Assembly: GCF_040802235.1 (NCBI RefSeq)
Contig: NC_133156.1
Span: forward strand, 185,268,351-185,332,350
Length of the DNA stretch: 64,000 bases
Direction: 5' to 3'
Origin: Manis javanica
Lineage: Eukaryota; Chordata; Mammalia; Pholidota; Manidae
Positions within the stretch are counted from its first letter, which is position 1. Every line of letters begins with the position of its first letter. Position numbers and translations under genes: made by a program. Under the pieces are notes generated by a model. That model was not told where the DNA came from. It made no database searches and worked only from the letters and a program-made list of their open reading frames with translations. Shown here piece after piece: positions 13,551-26,215 of the stretch.

Positions 13551-14240
13551 AAGTCCTTTCTTGTGAGTATCATGAGGGCCATGTTGATAGCCCTGTTGCT
13601 ATTCCGAGAAACATTTCTGTAAATAAGATGTTATTTTGACTTGTTTTTCTCATAGCATTATTAAATTCATTTGTTGTCTAGACAAGTCTTTGTCTTTTGT
13701 GTAAATAGAGTATTCATTTTTATTTGTATGTTAAAATAAAGTATGCATTTTAAAACTGAGGTATGAGAGTGAAGTATAGCAACCTACAAAAAGGGATCTA
13801 ACCTTTACCATTTGCCTTACTAGAGCTATCTATTAGCACTTTTATTTTTCCTTAATCTATCTAGTTCAGGGATCATTTTCTTTCAAATACTCAAAGTATG
13901 CTGTCACAAGCAACCTGTTACAGGCATGTGATAATCTGGTATCCTCTAGTATTATTTGGGTATAGGGCGATATTTAATAACAACTGGAATGTCAGGAAAA
14001 ATAAGTGCTAATAGGTAGTAAGGGAAATCTGTGATTTTATGTGTTTATGTTCGAACAACTTTCCTAACAAATAGAATTTTAGGAGTTATATGCTAACATA
14101 GTGTTTCTCAAGTAAAATTTGTGAACATAAAGGTATGCTTCAGCTCTGCCTTCCTGTATGGCTGTCACTCTCTCTTTACCTTTACTATCATGTTTCTAGA
14201 CTCATCTCTATTGGCTCATTTTCTTGTTTTTTCAGTCTAC
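13551..14240. other. Intron 1 sequence without recognised features
   Basis: No convincing gene or repeat assignment. Confidence 0.4.
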
Positions 14241-14245
14241 TACAG

Positions 14246-14456
14246 TCTAGATTTGTGATGTCCAGTTCAGTAGCCACTAGCTATATGTGGCTATTTAAAT
14301 TTTATTAAGGTGAATTAAAATTAGAAATTCAGTAGCAGTCACTGTAGCTACACTACAAGTGCTTAGTAGCTACTTCTGGCTAGTGGTCACTACATTAGTG
14401 TCTCAATATAGCACATTTCCATCATTACAGAAATTTCTATTAGTGCTGGTCTAGAG
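14246..14456 (+). mobile_element. Old non-autonomous DNA-transposon-like repeat (MER type)
   Basis: It carries the familiar mammalian repeat phrases ccactagctatatgtggcta and, further on, tggctagtggtcactac, which are partly complementary and form an internal palindrome. It ends with cacatttccatcattacag. It is non-coding. The exact MER family name is not certain. Confidence 0.6.
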
Positions 14457-14514
14457 AGATTGTACATCTGCATTTCACTGAAACTTACTATTCTGGCATT
14501 AATCTTCCAATTTG

Positions 14515-14720
14515 CATCATGAGATTTGGAGTTGGAAAGATTCGAATTTAGATTTTGGTTCTGCCATTTATAAACTGTGTGACCCTAAGCAAATACCATA
14601 AACTCTCTAGACCCTATTTATATTTAGTACATGTATAAAATGGAAATAACGACAGCTCGATTATGGTAACAATAGAGAGTGTCTGGAAATCTAGTAGGTA
14701 CTCACTAAATATATTTGGTT
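14515..14720 (+). repeat. MIR SINE, sense
   Basis: The order matches a MIR: an upstream gattcgaattt-like stretch, the core aaactgtgtgaccctaagca, then a 'tataaaatggaaataa' stretch and a 'taggtactcactaaata' 3' end. It is an ancient tRNA-derived SINE shared by mammals. Confidence 0.8.
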
Positions 14721-14974
14721 CTTTCTTCTTTGTAATGTTGGATGTTGTAGGGAACTCTTTAGGTTCTCTTTTGGCTTCTGTGACATTTTCTGCTAGTTGA
14801 TATTCAACCTCTCAAACCATTTTAAAGCTTTGTTACTTGACAGTCATCTAGGTTTGTTCCAAGTCCCTCTTAAATATGATTGTATCACTTTCCCATTTAA
14901 AATCCCATATATATGAGACAAAAATAACGTAACATAGCCCATAGACTCCATAGGTTCTACCTGTTGTTTCCTTT

Positions 14975-15705
14975 TTTTTAAAATTCAGGTATCATTGATA
15001 TAAATCGTACATTGGTTTCTAGTATACAACACAGTCGTTCAGCAGTTACCCATATTATTAAATCCTTATCCCCACTAGTGCAGTCCGTATCTGTCAACAT
15101 AGGAAGATGTTACACAGTCGTTGGCTTTATTCTCCATGCTCTGTTACAATCCCTTTGACCAACTTCTGATTGAGAATTTTTGTACCTCTTTATACCCCTC
15201 ACTGTCTCTACCACCCACCCCAACTCCTCCCCCATGGTAACCATCAGTCACTTCTCAGTGTCTATGAGTCTGCTACTGTTTTGTTCATTTTGCTTTGAGG
15301 TTCCACAAATAAGTGAAATCATATGGTATTTGTCTTTCTCTGCTATTTCACTTAGCATGATACCCTCTAGGTTCATCTGTGTTGTTGCAAATGGCAGGAT
15401 TTCTTTTCTATGGCTGAATAATATTCCATTGTTTATATGTACCACGTCTTCTTTATTCATTCATCTGTTGATGGACACTTTGGTTGCTTCCATAACTTGG
15501 CTACTGTAAATAATGTGGCAGTAAACATAGAGGTGCATGTATCTTTTCAAATTAGGGTTTTTATTTTCTTCAGGTGTATTCGAGGAAATGGAATTACTGG
15601 GTTGTATAGTATTTCCATTTTAAGTTTTTTGAGGAACCTCTGTACTCTCCACAGTGGCTGCACCAATTTGTATTCCCATCAACAGTGTAGGAGAGTCCTG
15701 TTTAC
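14975..15705 (-). mobile_element. Old antisense L1 3' end
   Basis: A T-run at the left is followed by diverged L1 3' UTR text. The antisense ORF2 C-terminus follows (on the minus strand, a block with ILPFATTQMN and MISLICGT, 15248-15460). Several frameshifts are present. I saw no clear target-site duplication. It is older than the 11.5 kb copy by eye. Confidence 0.85.
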
Positions 15706-15764
15706 TATTGCTTCTACTTTACGTCTGCCTTCTCTCTTTGCTGTAGCCACATGACATTGTTACA

Positions 15765-16125
15765 TTTTATTCAGTATTGTATGCTGTGTTTTTTCTTCTA
15801 TTTATTCTACCATCAGAGCCTTTTGCATAGGCTATGGTTTGGAATGCCTCCTAAGTCCCTCAAGTTAGTGACAGAGCCTCTTACCCCTCTACCAGGTCAG
15901 TCCATGTTCCTGTGTTACACTGTTTTTTGTACATCTTACATTTTATTGCAGCACATGATTCATTAGTTCTATAGATTTTTAGTTCCTTTTTATCTTCCCA
16001 TGATTAAATGTGAGTTCTGTGAGAGTGAACATCGTCACTGTCTTATATACCCTTGCTGCCAGCATAGGCCCCTACATACAGGATTTCAGTAAATACTTGT
16101 TGAAGGAGTTAATTGAGTGAATGCA
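15765..16125 (-). repeat. L2 LINE 3' end, antisense
   Basis: The order of motifs (agccttttgcataggctatg, then a 'tgtgagttctgtgagagt' stretch, then cagtaaatacttgttgaagg) matches the antisense 3' end of the ancient L2 LINE. It is non-coding. Confidence 0.65.
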
Positions 16126-16834
16126 TGAATTCTTTTTTCATTTTCAAAGTTTATTCATCTCTTATGTACCAGTGATTAATATTTTCAGCCTACATTATTA
16201 TCTCATGCTGTAGTCTGTGGTTCTAACTGCTTACTGCATATTTATCTAAATAAATATGTCTATAAGACACCTCAGACTCAACTAAGATCACATCATTATC
16301 TTCTTCCTATTCATGCTTAATTATTTCTTAATTTTTCTTAATGGAAATAGTGTCTGTCCATTCATTCATTCCTGTCTGGTATACCTTGTGCTTTCTAATT
16401 GTTTATTCATTTTTCTTCATTTTACTACAACCTAAGTCTTAAGCAGTCATTTGTTAGTTTGTACTAAAGGAGTATATCCTAGGAATACTGCCTGACCTGG
16501 TGTGAGTGTGGAGACTCAGTCACTTACTTGAGGGGACTGTAAGGCATTCCAGTCTGGTTCACATACTATTGTTAAATAGGAAAATGTATTTATGACATGC
16601 CCAACATATTAATGTGTTGTGCCATAAAGTAGTGGCAGCTGAATCCAAAATATGCTAACACAACTGAAAAGAAGTGAGCTGCTTAAGAATACAGTACTGT
16701 GTACTGTCCACCGCGTTCTTCCTCTTGACTCAGTTTGGCCATTTATCTGGAAGAATTTATTGCACAGTTCCCCTAGATGTTTGTGCATTTTCCTTTATTT
16801 TTATAATTTGGCTTTTAATACCCTTATGCTTTTT

Positions 16835-17160
16835 TTCTTTTCTTAAAATTTTCTTTAAGGTATGATTGATATACACTCTTATGAAGGTTTCACATGAAAA
16901 AACAATGTGGTTACTACATTTACCCATAATGCTTTTTTTCTATCACTTCAATGTGTACCTTTAAAAAATCTCATACTTGTTATTTAGCACATCTTTTAGT
17001 GTTAATATCCTTATTAGGGTTTTTGTTGGCTAGTACTGTGGTTACAGAGTTGCATAGGTTTTGAATTTCCTCTTCCAACCCTATTTTGTTATTGAGAAGG
17101 TGAAGATTTTCAGGAACATAACTATTGTGTCATAGCCAACATGTCCACTCATTTAGATTC
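16835..17160 (-). mobile_element. Old antisense L1 3'-UTR fragment
   Basis: It begins in a T-rich run followed by taaggtatgattgatataca, the reverse complement of an old L1 3' end. The remainder is diverged and the right boundary is uncertain. Confidence 0.5.
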
Positions 17161-17394
17161 CTCCAGACGACTCTTAAATCAACTTCTTCATCCCCATTGC
17201 CACTGACGTTGTTGCAGGTCCATTTATTTCTTGGGTGGACTGTTTCTCTAGCCTATTTAATGCTTTGCTCTTTTTGCCTCCACTTTCTTTCTTCACTCTG
17301 TCTCCCTTATTGGCACCAGTGTTGTTCTTGTGGGGAAATTTATTGTCACTGCCTTATTTAAAAGTCACTGGTACATCTTCGAGAATTAAAAATC

Positions 17395-17710
17395 TGAACT
17401 CCTTTGCATGGCACTCATGTTCTGATCCTTATTTCTAGCCATCCTTATGTTATAACCAAGTCAGAGTACTTTGTTCTTAAATACCTCATCCTTTTTTGCT
17501 TGTTGATGCCTTTGTAAGTACTTTTTCTTGTATCTGCAGTGTCCTTCCCCTTTTTTTCTCTGGCAAACATCAAGATCTTGTTCTAGTAGCGTTCTCTGAA
17601 ATCTTCCTAATTTCTCCAGGCAATTAATGGTCATTTGTATTGTACTTAGCTTAATTGCTCCCCCTCCTAAACTGTGGGCTCTTCTAGAGCAGTAGATCCA
17701 TTTTTTTAAA
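17395..17710 (-). repeat. L2-like LINE 3' end, antisense
   Basis: Diverged text with the spacing of the antisense L2 3' end: a 'gttctctgaaatcttcctaa' stretch, a 'tgtattgtacttagcttaat' stretch and aaactgtgggctcttctaga. Confidence 0.5.
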
Positions 17711-18869
17711 TCTTCCTAAAGTCAGTTCCCATTGTGGTATCTCTCCTGTGGTGAAAACGGAAATGACAGATGAATAAGTAGGCACCTGTCCTGTTGGCTT
17801 GGGAAGTCAGCTGGGGTGCAGCTTAGTTAGGTGATATTTAGCATATAGGGCTAAGGAGGTCTTTAGAAGTTCTGTGAATAAACAGGTAGAAACACAAGTG
17901 GATTGGGCACAATGGGAAAGCTACAGGAAAGGAAAATGCTGTTGATTCTAAAAGTTAATAGGACTTTTATGCTTTAAGATTCTTATTACATATCTGACTA
18001 AAGTGTCAGGGTTATGTGTGAGAGAGTGTTTCGTTTTTAAATGGTAAGTGAAGTTTTTCATAATTAAATGAAAGTAAAAGTTTATAAATAATCCTTAGTG
18101 TTGCTTATATGTGCTGATATATCTTAAATTTTTGTTCTAGATAAATTCTAGAACAGCTGATAAGGTGAGACTGCAACTCGAGAAATCTTTAATTTCCTTA
18201 TTTAGCAACTGTTTATGTTCACCTACTAATATATTAAACATAGTGTATAGGCACAAAGGTGAAACAAAGACAAGATGTAGACCCAAAGGCATCACAGAGT
18301 AGATTAAGTCATGCATGGGATGCATATATAATACAATATAGTAAGTGTTTCAGTAGAGCTATTATATAGTGTTAGATTTCTTTTGATCACTCTGCTCACC
18401 CTGTTTGAACTTAACATGTAGCAGCTACGTGGACATTTTATTCATTCTAGTCACATTACTCATGGAATAGAGTTGTATAATGTCAAGCAGTTACTTAAAT
18501 GCTGAAGAATAATGCAGTCATTTTGTTGTTTATGTTGCTTTCATTGAATTTTGTTTGATAATAAGAGCCATAATATGATGTCGTGGAACAAGTGTGAGAT
18601 ACACAATTGGAAGAACTATATTGGAATGACCTGCATTTAAAATATATATCTATGTATATAATACATTGGTAAAATGTCCCCAGACTGCCTTATTCTGAGT
18701 TCTTGTGAGTATTGGGTAAGATAATTACCTATGATGCATTATAAAGGGCAAAATTGCTGTTTAAAGTTTAAAAAATTGAACTACTAAAAACTAGTGTGTC
18801 TAGGTTTCATAATTGCTTCATTCTAATTTCTTTGCAGCTCTCTGTCTAGTAATGTACTTACTAACAAAG
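17711..18869. other. Intron 1 sequence without recognised features
   Basis: No gene or repeat family recognised. AT-rich. Confidence 0.4.
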
Positions 18870-19130
18870 TAGAAAATGTTACCAGAGTGTTCTGGGCTAC
18901 AAGTAACAGAATACCTACTACCCAACTAAAAGTGGCCTAAATAACAAGGAATGTATTATTTCACAAAATAAGAAGCCCTGAGCCAGAGACTTATGGGTTG
19001 GTTCAGCAGTTGATCAGCTTCATCAAGGACTTAGGTCTGGTTTACTTGAAGGCTCTGTCTATTAAGAGATGTCCACTACAATTTCAGGCACTGATACTGG
19101 CTGAAAAAGAGTGGGAAACACTTCCTCTTG
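18870..19130 (+). repeat. Old interspersed repeat, family not named
   Basis: Phrases such as ctgggctacaagtaacagaa and aatgtattatttcacaaaat followed by a gctggttcagcagttgat-like segment follow the layout of a known class of mammalian interspersed repeat, but I cannot assign a name. Non-coding. Confidence 0.4.
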
Positions 19131-19254
19131 TTTATCTATTTATTAGATTGTAGGTCTATACCAGGTTTTTTCTTAGGTCCCCCCTTGCATTTCCTGTGTT
19201 TCTTGCATGTTAGAAAAAGACCAAACTCCTTACTCTGGCAGTTAAGTCCCCCCC

Positions 19255-19570
19255 GCCTCCACCGCATGTTGTATTGAGAAATAATCGACATACATCAGTG
19301 TAAGTTTAAGGTGTATAGTGTGATGGTTTTACATATGTTGTGAAATGATAACTTCAGTAAGTTCATCATCTAATAAGGTAGAACAAAAAGAAAAAGAAGG
19401 AAAAAAAAGAATTTTCTTATGTGGAGAACTCAGGATTTATTATTCTCTTAACTTTCCTATGTATCATACAGTAGTGTTAAGTATAGTCATCAGGTTGTAC
19501 ATTGCATCCCTAGTACTTAGTTATCTTATTAACTGGAAGTTTGTACCTTTTCATCACCCTCCTTTAAGGC
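19255..19570 (-). mobile_element. Old antisense L1 3'-UTR fragment
   Basis: The sequence from tattgagaaataatcgacat through gtgtaagtttaaggtgtata to aggttgtacattgcatccct matches the antisense 3' UTR of an old L1. A purine-rich run (19382-19410) interrupts it. Confidence 0.65.
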
Positions 19571-19959
19571 AGTTAAGTTCTTAAAACTGGCCCTAGCTTA
19601 CTTTCCATCACCAGAAACTAGGCCTTATGGTAGTAAAAACAATCTCATCAATATTTTATTTGGTACTTTGGACAAAAGTCAACAGATTACTGATGGGACT
19701 GTAAGCAGTGAAAATTATATCTGGCTTCCGATGTAATACTGTACCTTTTACCTCACTAGAACTATCTATAACCCCATGTCGTTCTATTCTAATTTTTTTT
19801 AACCCAAAATTATTCTAATTTTTTTTAACCAAACTTAATTAACCAAAATTCTGCCTCTTTCCAAAGGACATCCTCTGCCTTGCAGCCCCTTCAAGAGAAG
19901 GAAAGCTGTTCATTTTAAGTTAGGGATTGGTTTGTAGTTGAAATTGTGTTAAATCAAGA

Positions 19960-20092
19960 GTTGGAAAACTTTTTCTGTTAAGGATCGGACAGTAATTATT
20001 TTAAGCTTTGTGGGAGATACAGTGTTTTGCAGCTATAGACAATACATAAATAAGCATAGCTGTGTTCAAATAAAGCTTCAGGTGGGAAATTG
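19960..20092 (+). mobile_element. Old MER-type DNA transposon fragment, sense
   Basis: It starts ttggaaaactttttctgtta and ends near gctgtgttcaaataaagctt, with agctatagacaatacataaa between. A second copy in the opposite orientation is at 46795-46925. It resembles a well-known mammalian non-autonomous DNA repeat; family name not certain. Confidence 0.55.
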
Positions 20093-20097
20093 TTTCT

Positions 20098-21090
20098 GAT
20101 AGCACAAACAACAGAAGGAAAGATAAATTGAACATTGTCAGAATTAACTTTTATGCTTCAAAGGACTCAAGAAAATGGAAAGACTTCCTACAGAGTGGGA
20201 GAAAATTTCTGCAAATCATATATCTGCTAAGAGACTTCTACTCAAGAATTCTTACAATTCAACAATAAAAAGAAAATCTAACTAAAAAATGGACAAATCT
20301 GAGTAGACATTTCCAGAGAAGATAAACAGATGTCCAGTAAGCACATGAAAAGAAGCTCAACGTCATTAATTATTAGGGAAATGCAAATCAAAACTACAAT
20401 GGGATATCACTTCACATCCTCCAGGGTGGCTATAATCAGAGACCAGATAAATGTTAAGATGTGGAGAAATCTGGAATCCTCTTAACATTGCTGGTGCAAA
20501 TGTACATGTCGTAACTGCTTTAGAAAACAGTTTCTGAAAATTGTTAAATGTAGTTGCTGTATATGACCTTGTAACTCCATTCCTAAATATATACCCACAA
20601 GAAATGAAAAATTTGTACGTGTGTGTTTATAGCAGCATTATTCATATTAGCCCCCAAAAGGAGACAATCCAAATGTCCATTAACTGATAAATATAAATAA
20701 AATGTGGTATATCCATACAGTGGTATTATGCCAAATAATAAAATATTGATACTGATAATATTGTAATAAAGTATTGATTTTTGATACTGTATGGATGAAC
20801 CTGAAAATATTCTAATAAAAGAGGCCAGTTACAAAGGAACACATACTATATGATGTAATAATATCTAGAATAGATAAATATGTCGAGACAGAAAGTAGAT
20901 TAGTGATTGTGTAGGGCTAGGGTGAGGCAGGGAGATGGAGTACTACCAGTGGATGTGGGCTTTCCTTTTGGAGTGATGATTATGGTAATAATGGCTGCCC
21001 AAGTCTATATGACTGTACTAAAAACATGAAATTATATACTTTAGATTGGTGAATTATATGTAAATTATATCTCAAGAAAGCTTTTAAAAC
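20098..21090 (+). mobile_element. Old sense L1 3' end
   Basis: It begins within the ORF2 C-terminal region (agcacaaacaacagaaggaa, then acatgaaaagaagctcaacg and gggaaatgcaaatcaaaact) and ends in the 3' UTR with aattatatctcaagaaagct. The ORF is heavily broken. The segment 20611-20895 has a near-identical inverted copy at 35211-35485 (see findings). Confidence 0.85.
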
Positions 21091-22490
21091 CCTTGCAGAG
21101 CTGTGATAATCAAAACAGTATGATGCTGTCATAAAAACACACATAGATCAATGAAACAATAGAAAGCCCAGAAATAAATCCACATATGACCACATATCTG
21201 GTCAATAAATTTACAACAAAGGAACCAATATAGAATGGGAAAGGACAATTCTCCAATAAATGGTGTTGGGAAAATTGGACCAGAAGTATACATATCATAA
21301 ACAGAAATTACCAACTTAGAATGGATTAAAGATTTGAATATAAGGCCTGAAACTGTAAAACTCCTAGAAGAAAACATAGGCAGTAAGCTCTTTGCTATCA
21401 GTCTTGGTGATGAATTTTTGGATTTGACACCAAAAGCAAAAATAAACGGATAGGACTACATCAACTAAAAAGCTTCTGCACAGCAAAGGAAGCTATGAAC
21501 AAAATGAAAAGGAAACCTGGATGGGAGAAAGTATTTGCAAATTATGTATCTGATAAGAGATTAATATCCAAAATATATAAAGAACTCATACAACTCAATA
21601 GCAAAAAAACCCAATTGAATTGTATTCGATTAAAGAATGGTCAGTGACTCAATAGACATTTTTCCAAAGAAGTCATGCAGATGGCCAACAGGTTACATGA
21701 AAAGACGTTCAACATCACTAATCATCAAGGAAATGCAGATCAAAATTGCAATTAGATTTTGCCTCACATCTGTTAGAATGACTGTTACCAAAGAGACAAA
21801 AAATAACAAGTGTTTGGTGAGGGTGTGGGACACTGTAAGTGGGTATGTAAATTGGTTCAGCCACAATGGAAAATATGGATGTTCCTCAAAAAATTAAAAA
21901 TAGATTCTTATAACCCAGCAGTTCCACTTTTGGGTATTTATTGGAAAGAAATGAAAACACTAACTCAAAAAGATAGACATGCCCCCACGTTTATTTTAGC
22001 ATTGTTTACAATAGGCAAGCCATAGAAGCAATTGAAGTGTCCCCGATGGATGAATGAAGAAAATGTGGCATATATATATGCAGTGGACTACTATTGAGCC
22101 ATAAAAAAAGAAGGAAAAAACAACCAAAAACCAAACTCATATAAACAGAGGATAGATGGGTGGTTGCCAAAGGTGCGAGGTGGGGTAGGTGGGAGAAATG
22201 GGGAAGGTAGAAAAGGAATAAACTTACAGTTGCAAAAAAAGTCAAGGGGCTATAATCTACAGCATGGTGACAATAGTTAATAATACTGTGTTGCGTATTT
22301 AAAAGTTACTAAGAGTAGATCTTAAAAGTTATCACAAGAAAAGACAATTCTAACTGTATAGTAACGGATGTTAACTAGACTTACTGTGGTGATGATTGTG
22401 CAGTATCTACAAATACTGAATCATTATGTTGTATACCTGAAACTAATGTTTATGTCAATTATATCTCAATTAAAAAAAAGATATACTTTA
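21091..22490 (+). mobile_element. Second old sense L1 3' end, in tandem with the previous one
   Basis: The text restarts further 5' in ORF2 (gagctgtgataatcaaaaca) directly after the previous L1's 3' end. It runs through a broken ORF2 C-terminus (sense block with HMKRRSTSLII-like residues near 21700) to a 3' end at gtcaattatatctcaattaa plus A-run. Two separate L1 insertions therefore lie head-to-tail. Confidence 0.85.
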
Positions 22491-22499
22491 AAAAAAAAC

Positions 22500-23240
22500 A
22501 ACCACGTATTGTAGGCCTAATTTGGCCAGGCTATAGTCTGCTGATCTTATTGTGACTGTACCTTCCTTTCTTCTCACTGCTGTCGTCTAACATCTTTCTG
22601 GATACTCTGCAGTTTTTCATTCAGAATTTAAGTACCTATGTCACATTTTCCCTTCAGGTTTCCCTTCACACTCTCACTTTAAGTCTTTATATACATCCTT
22701 GCTTTAGTGTTCCTTGACCTTCTCCACTTTACTAACCTATACTTTCTTTCTACTTTTACTGTTTCCTGTGGCCATAGTCAAATGGTCTCTTACCATCATC
22801 CAGAACTGTACTACTGCTAGAATGTTATTTCCTCTCTTTTGACATTATTTTCTCAGTTATAATGAAAGTGTTCTGCCTATAGAATTTTCTGTTTTATTTA
22901 AAAACTGTATTTTCAAATTAAAACATGTACCAAATTAATATTGCTTCTTACGAGTTGTTGGACATTTTCCATCAAATAGTATTAAATATTTTGCATCTTT
23001 TCACTCCTCTTTTCAGCTGTCTCCACCTATTTCACACCTTCTTACAGTCAGTCATGTTTCTATTACTTTGACTATAATATTAGATATATGAACAGCACAT
23101 TTTCACTTGCTGTGCCGGTGTGTGTTAGCAGTGACAAGTCACTTGAAATTTAAGTGTTCCAAGATGAGAAGAAAATGACTTCAATAATTTACTGCTTCTT
23201 TTGTTTAATACAGAAAGGTATACCTTTATTATATATTGGT
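22500..23240. other. Intron 1 sequence without recognised features
   Basis: CT-rich stretches near 22560-22760 are reminiscent of ancient repeats but not assignable. Confidence 0.4.
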
Positions 23241-23244
23241 AAGA

Positions 23245-23405
23245 ATATTCTGGGATTTATATTAGCTTGAGTTGATCTCCCAGCTGTGTGACCTTGTGCA
23301 AGCTGCTTAACCTTGACACCACTACTTACTAGGATATTGTTTGGAGGATAAATGAGATAATGTTTAAGTCTCTAAGTAGAGTGCCTAGCACATAAATGTT
23401 ATTTC
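23245..23405 (+). repeat. MIR SINE, sense
   Basis: It contains the MIR core agctgtgtgaccttgtgcaa followed by gctgcttaacctt. Further on come gaggataaatgagataatgt and gtgcctagcacataaatgtt, in the correct MIR order. Confidence 0.88.
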
Positions 23406-25740
23406 TTCTGTGTATGTGTGTATTCAGTAAACTTTTCTTTTCCGTCCATGTTTACATTCACAAAGCTCACTTTAAAAGATTGCTTTCTAGATCCATCAGT
23501 TTTTACCTTCAAAAAAGTTCATTAGACATGACAAAATGACATTTTTTGTATTGCATGTTTAGTTTGAACTAAAGTAATTAGTGGAATTAAAATTAGTATA
23601 TCTGAAGTGTCTGAAGGATTTTAAGACTTTATGTAAAGAATTGTCTTATTTGAAGAAAAGCAATTTAATTGAATAAAACCAGATGAAAAGAGCCAGTGGG
23701 ACTTTTTGTTTGTTTTTGCAAAGGAATGAAATCTTATTCTTAGATCCTTGATTTTATTAATTGCTTACAGTGTTTTAAGCTGTTTGTTAGGTAGCATTCT
23801 TACCTTCTTGAACAAATACTCAATCTTTTTGAGAGTTTGCAGTAAGAGAGTTTGAGAGTTTGTTAGTAGCTTTATCCTGGAAGAATTGTGGGTTGGTGCA
23901 ACAGGAAAGATTAATTGGCAAGTCACCTGTGTTTAAAGTTAGTATACCAGTTTGGATCTTCATACATTTTCCAAAGAAATAACAGTAAGATTTAAATAAG
24001 AAAGATTTACAAAAGCATATTTCAGTGATAACTCAAAAAATATAATTTTTTGTGTATCATGCACTGAAGAATAACTGTAGTGAAAAAAAAAGAAGGGCTT
24101 TGCTATTCGGAGCTTGCAGTGTAGTTTAATAATCATAATGGGAAACTGATTCTGTATGTGGAAACATCTCTTTGCATCTAACTTAGGTCTTAGTTAAGAT
24201 AGAATCTTGTCCCATTCCACAGGGACAGTAGTTGTGTGACTACTCAGAAACTATTTTTCTCTGAGAGAGAAAGACACAGAATAATAACCATCAGTATGTG
24301 TCCATTAAATATGGAAGTATTTACAGTTGTATGTTATAGCATTATCTGCAGATCATTTATAAAACTTCACTACTTAGGGTCATTTTTAAGGTAAACTTTT
24401 ATAATGCTAGTGTTATTAATTATTTTTAGCAGCAATTTGCATAGTGTAGAGTTGTTATTGATCAAATTAAAGCTATACCTTGATTTTAATAATATGGCTT
24501 ATATAAACTATGAAACGAAAAAGGAGGGGAGTAATTATGGTTTGTTTCCTTTGCAACTCTTAACTCTTTCCTACCTAAGTACTTTCTCCTTACATGATTT
24601 CTAGAGCTATATTAGAATATGAATCATAATAGAACCAAAATAATACACATGTTCTATCAGGAAAATATTATAGGATAATAGATTATGGGAAAGCCAGAAT
24701 AGAATATTAAACTGTTAAAACAGAACCATATTCTACTGATCCTTTTCCTGTATTTAATCATTTGCTTTGTTTTTGGTGAAGTTCTCTTCTAATTCTTTAA
24801 GTGTTAGTAGTCTACTACCTTTTATTTCATTTTCCATTTTTCATGAACTCTTCCTTGAGTGGGGAAGACTACCATCTGTATGCTGGCAATTACCAAATCA
24901 TATCTCTTGTCATGATCTCTCCCCTGAGCCCAGTTCTGTCCTTGCTGGGTATGTCTACCTGGATGTCCATAGACCCCTTACAATTTAAAAATTGTATGTT
25001 TGAGAGACCTGAGGATCTGCAATGTTTGTCATGCCTAGCATATTGCATTGCCCGTGGATGGCATTTCCTCCTCTGTTCCTCTCTACTGGTTCTGTAAAGG
25101 GTATAGATAGCAGGCTTTTGCCCTCTTTACATATGGGAAAATACTTCAAATATTAGTAAAGCAGTAGAATCAGATACAAATTTATATAGTAAAAGTTATA
25201 TTCAGACAGCTCAGTAGAAGAATAAATCAGGTATGTTTGAAATTAATCATAGTATAAAATAAGAGATGAATAAAATAGACTAAAATTTAAGAACTTTTCT
25301 TAACCACTGATACCATTAACCATTCTCCATTAAAAGAACAAAGAGCTTCTTGGAGAAATACCTTATTTCAGGACTGGGGCAGGGAAAGTACAGTATATGC
25401 ATGGAACATCTTATGCCAGAAGGTAAGGACAGCCCAGAAGATGATGGGGACATGTTAAAAAGATACAGGAATCAGCTTGAAGGGGAAGGACTCTTACTGG
25501 CCAAATGTGGGACAATTTAACATCAAATTAAATAATGATGTTCAAAGGTTATAACCCATTGAAATACATACATACATGTGGAAATTGGAGGAAAAAAGAA
25601 AGCCTCTCCCAGTTTGCATAACTTAGAGTTGTTGTTGATCACATTAAAGCTATACCTTGATTTTAATAATATGGCTTATATAAAGCCAAGTAATAAGCAT
25701 TGGAGGAATGATGGAATCAGAAAATTGCCATATGGCCATT
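23406..25740. other. Intron 1, mostly unassigned; contains a 70-bp direct duplication
   Basis: No gene. The segment 24840-25000 resembles, in antisense, the ancient repeat at 7.4-10.3 kb. A block of about 70 bp at 24436-24507 recurs in the same orientation at 25615-25686 with about five differences (see findings). Confidence 0.5.
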
Positions 25741-25744
25741 GCAT

Positions 25745-26215
25745 CAGGTACTTATTGTTCCGTAACAAATTACCACAAAGTGTAATGGTTTAAAATAACA
25801 CACATTTATTATTTCACTTTCTGTAGGCTTACCAGGGTTTTCTGCTTCATGGTTTCTCAGGAGGCTGAAAATCAAGGTATTAGTCTGGGGTGTGTGGTCC
25901 TCATTTCAAAGTTTGATTGGCGAAGGATCCACTTCCACACTCAGTCACTGGTTGTTGACAGCATTCAGGTCCTTGTGGGCTGCTGGCAGGTGGTTACCCT
26001 CAGTTTCTTGTTACATGAGCTTCATTAAAGCGTTCAAGTTGAGAAAGCTGTAGAAAGAAACTTGACAAGTTCCAGTCTTCTACTTAGTCACAGAAGCGCT
26101 ATCCCCTTAATATTATCATACTCTGTTGGTTAAAAGCAAGTTTTACAAGGGATAGAGATTATACAAGGCTGTGAATCTAGGAGAGTGGGGATCATCTTAG
26201 AGGCTGGCTATACCA
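25745..26215 (+). repeat. Old interspersed repeat ('gtaacaaattaccacaaag' family)
   Basis: It begins ttattgttccgtaacaaatt, continues with ggtttaaaataacacacatt and ggctgaaaatcaaggtatta, and ends in a diverged tail. A second member is at 34908-35210. The repeat is common in mammals; I do not name the family. Non-coding. Confidence 0.6.
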
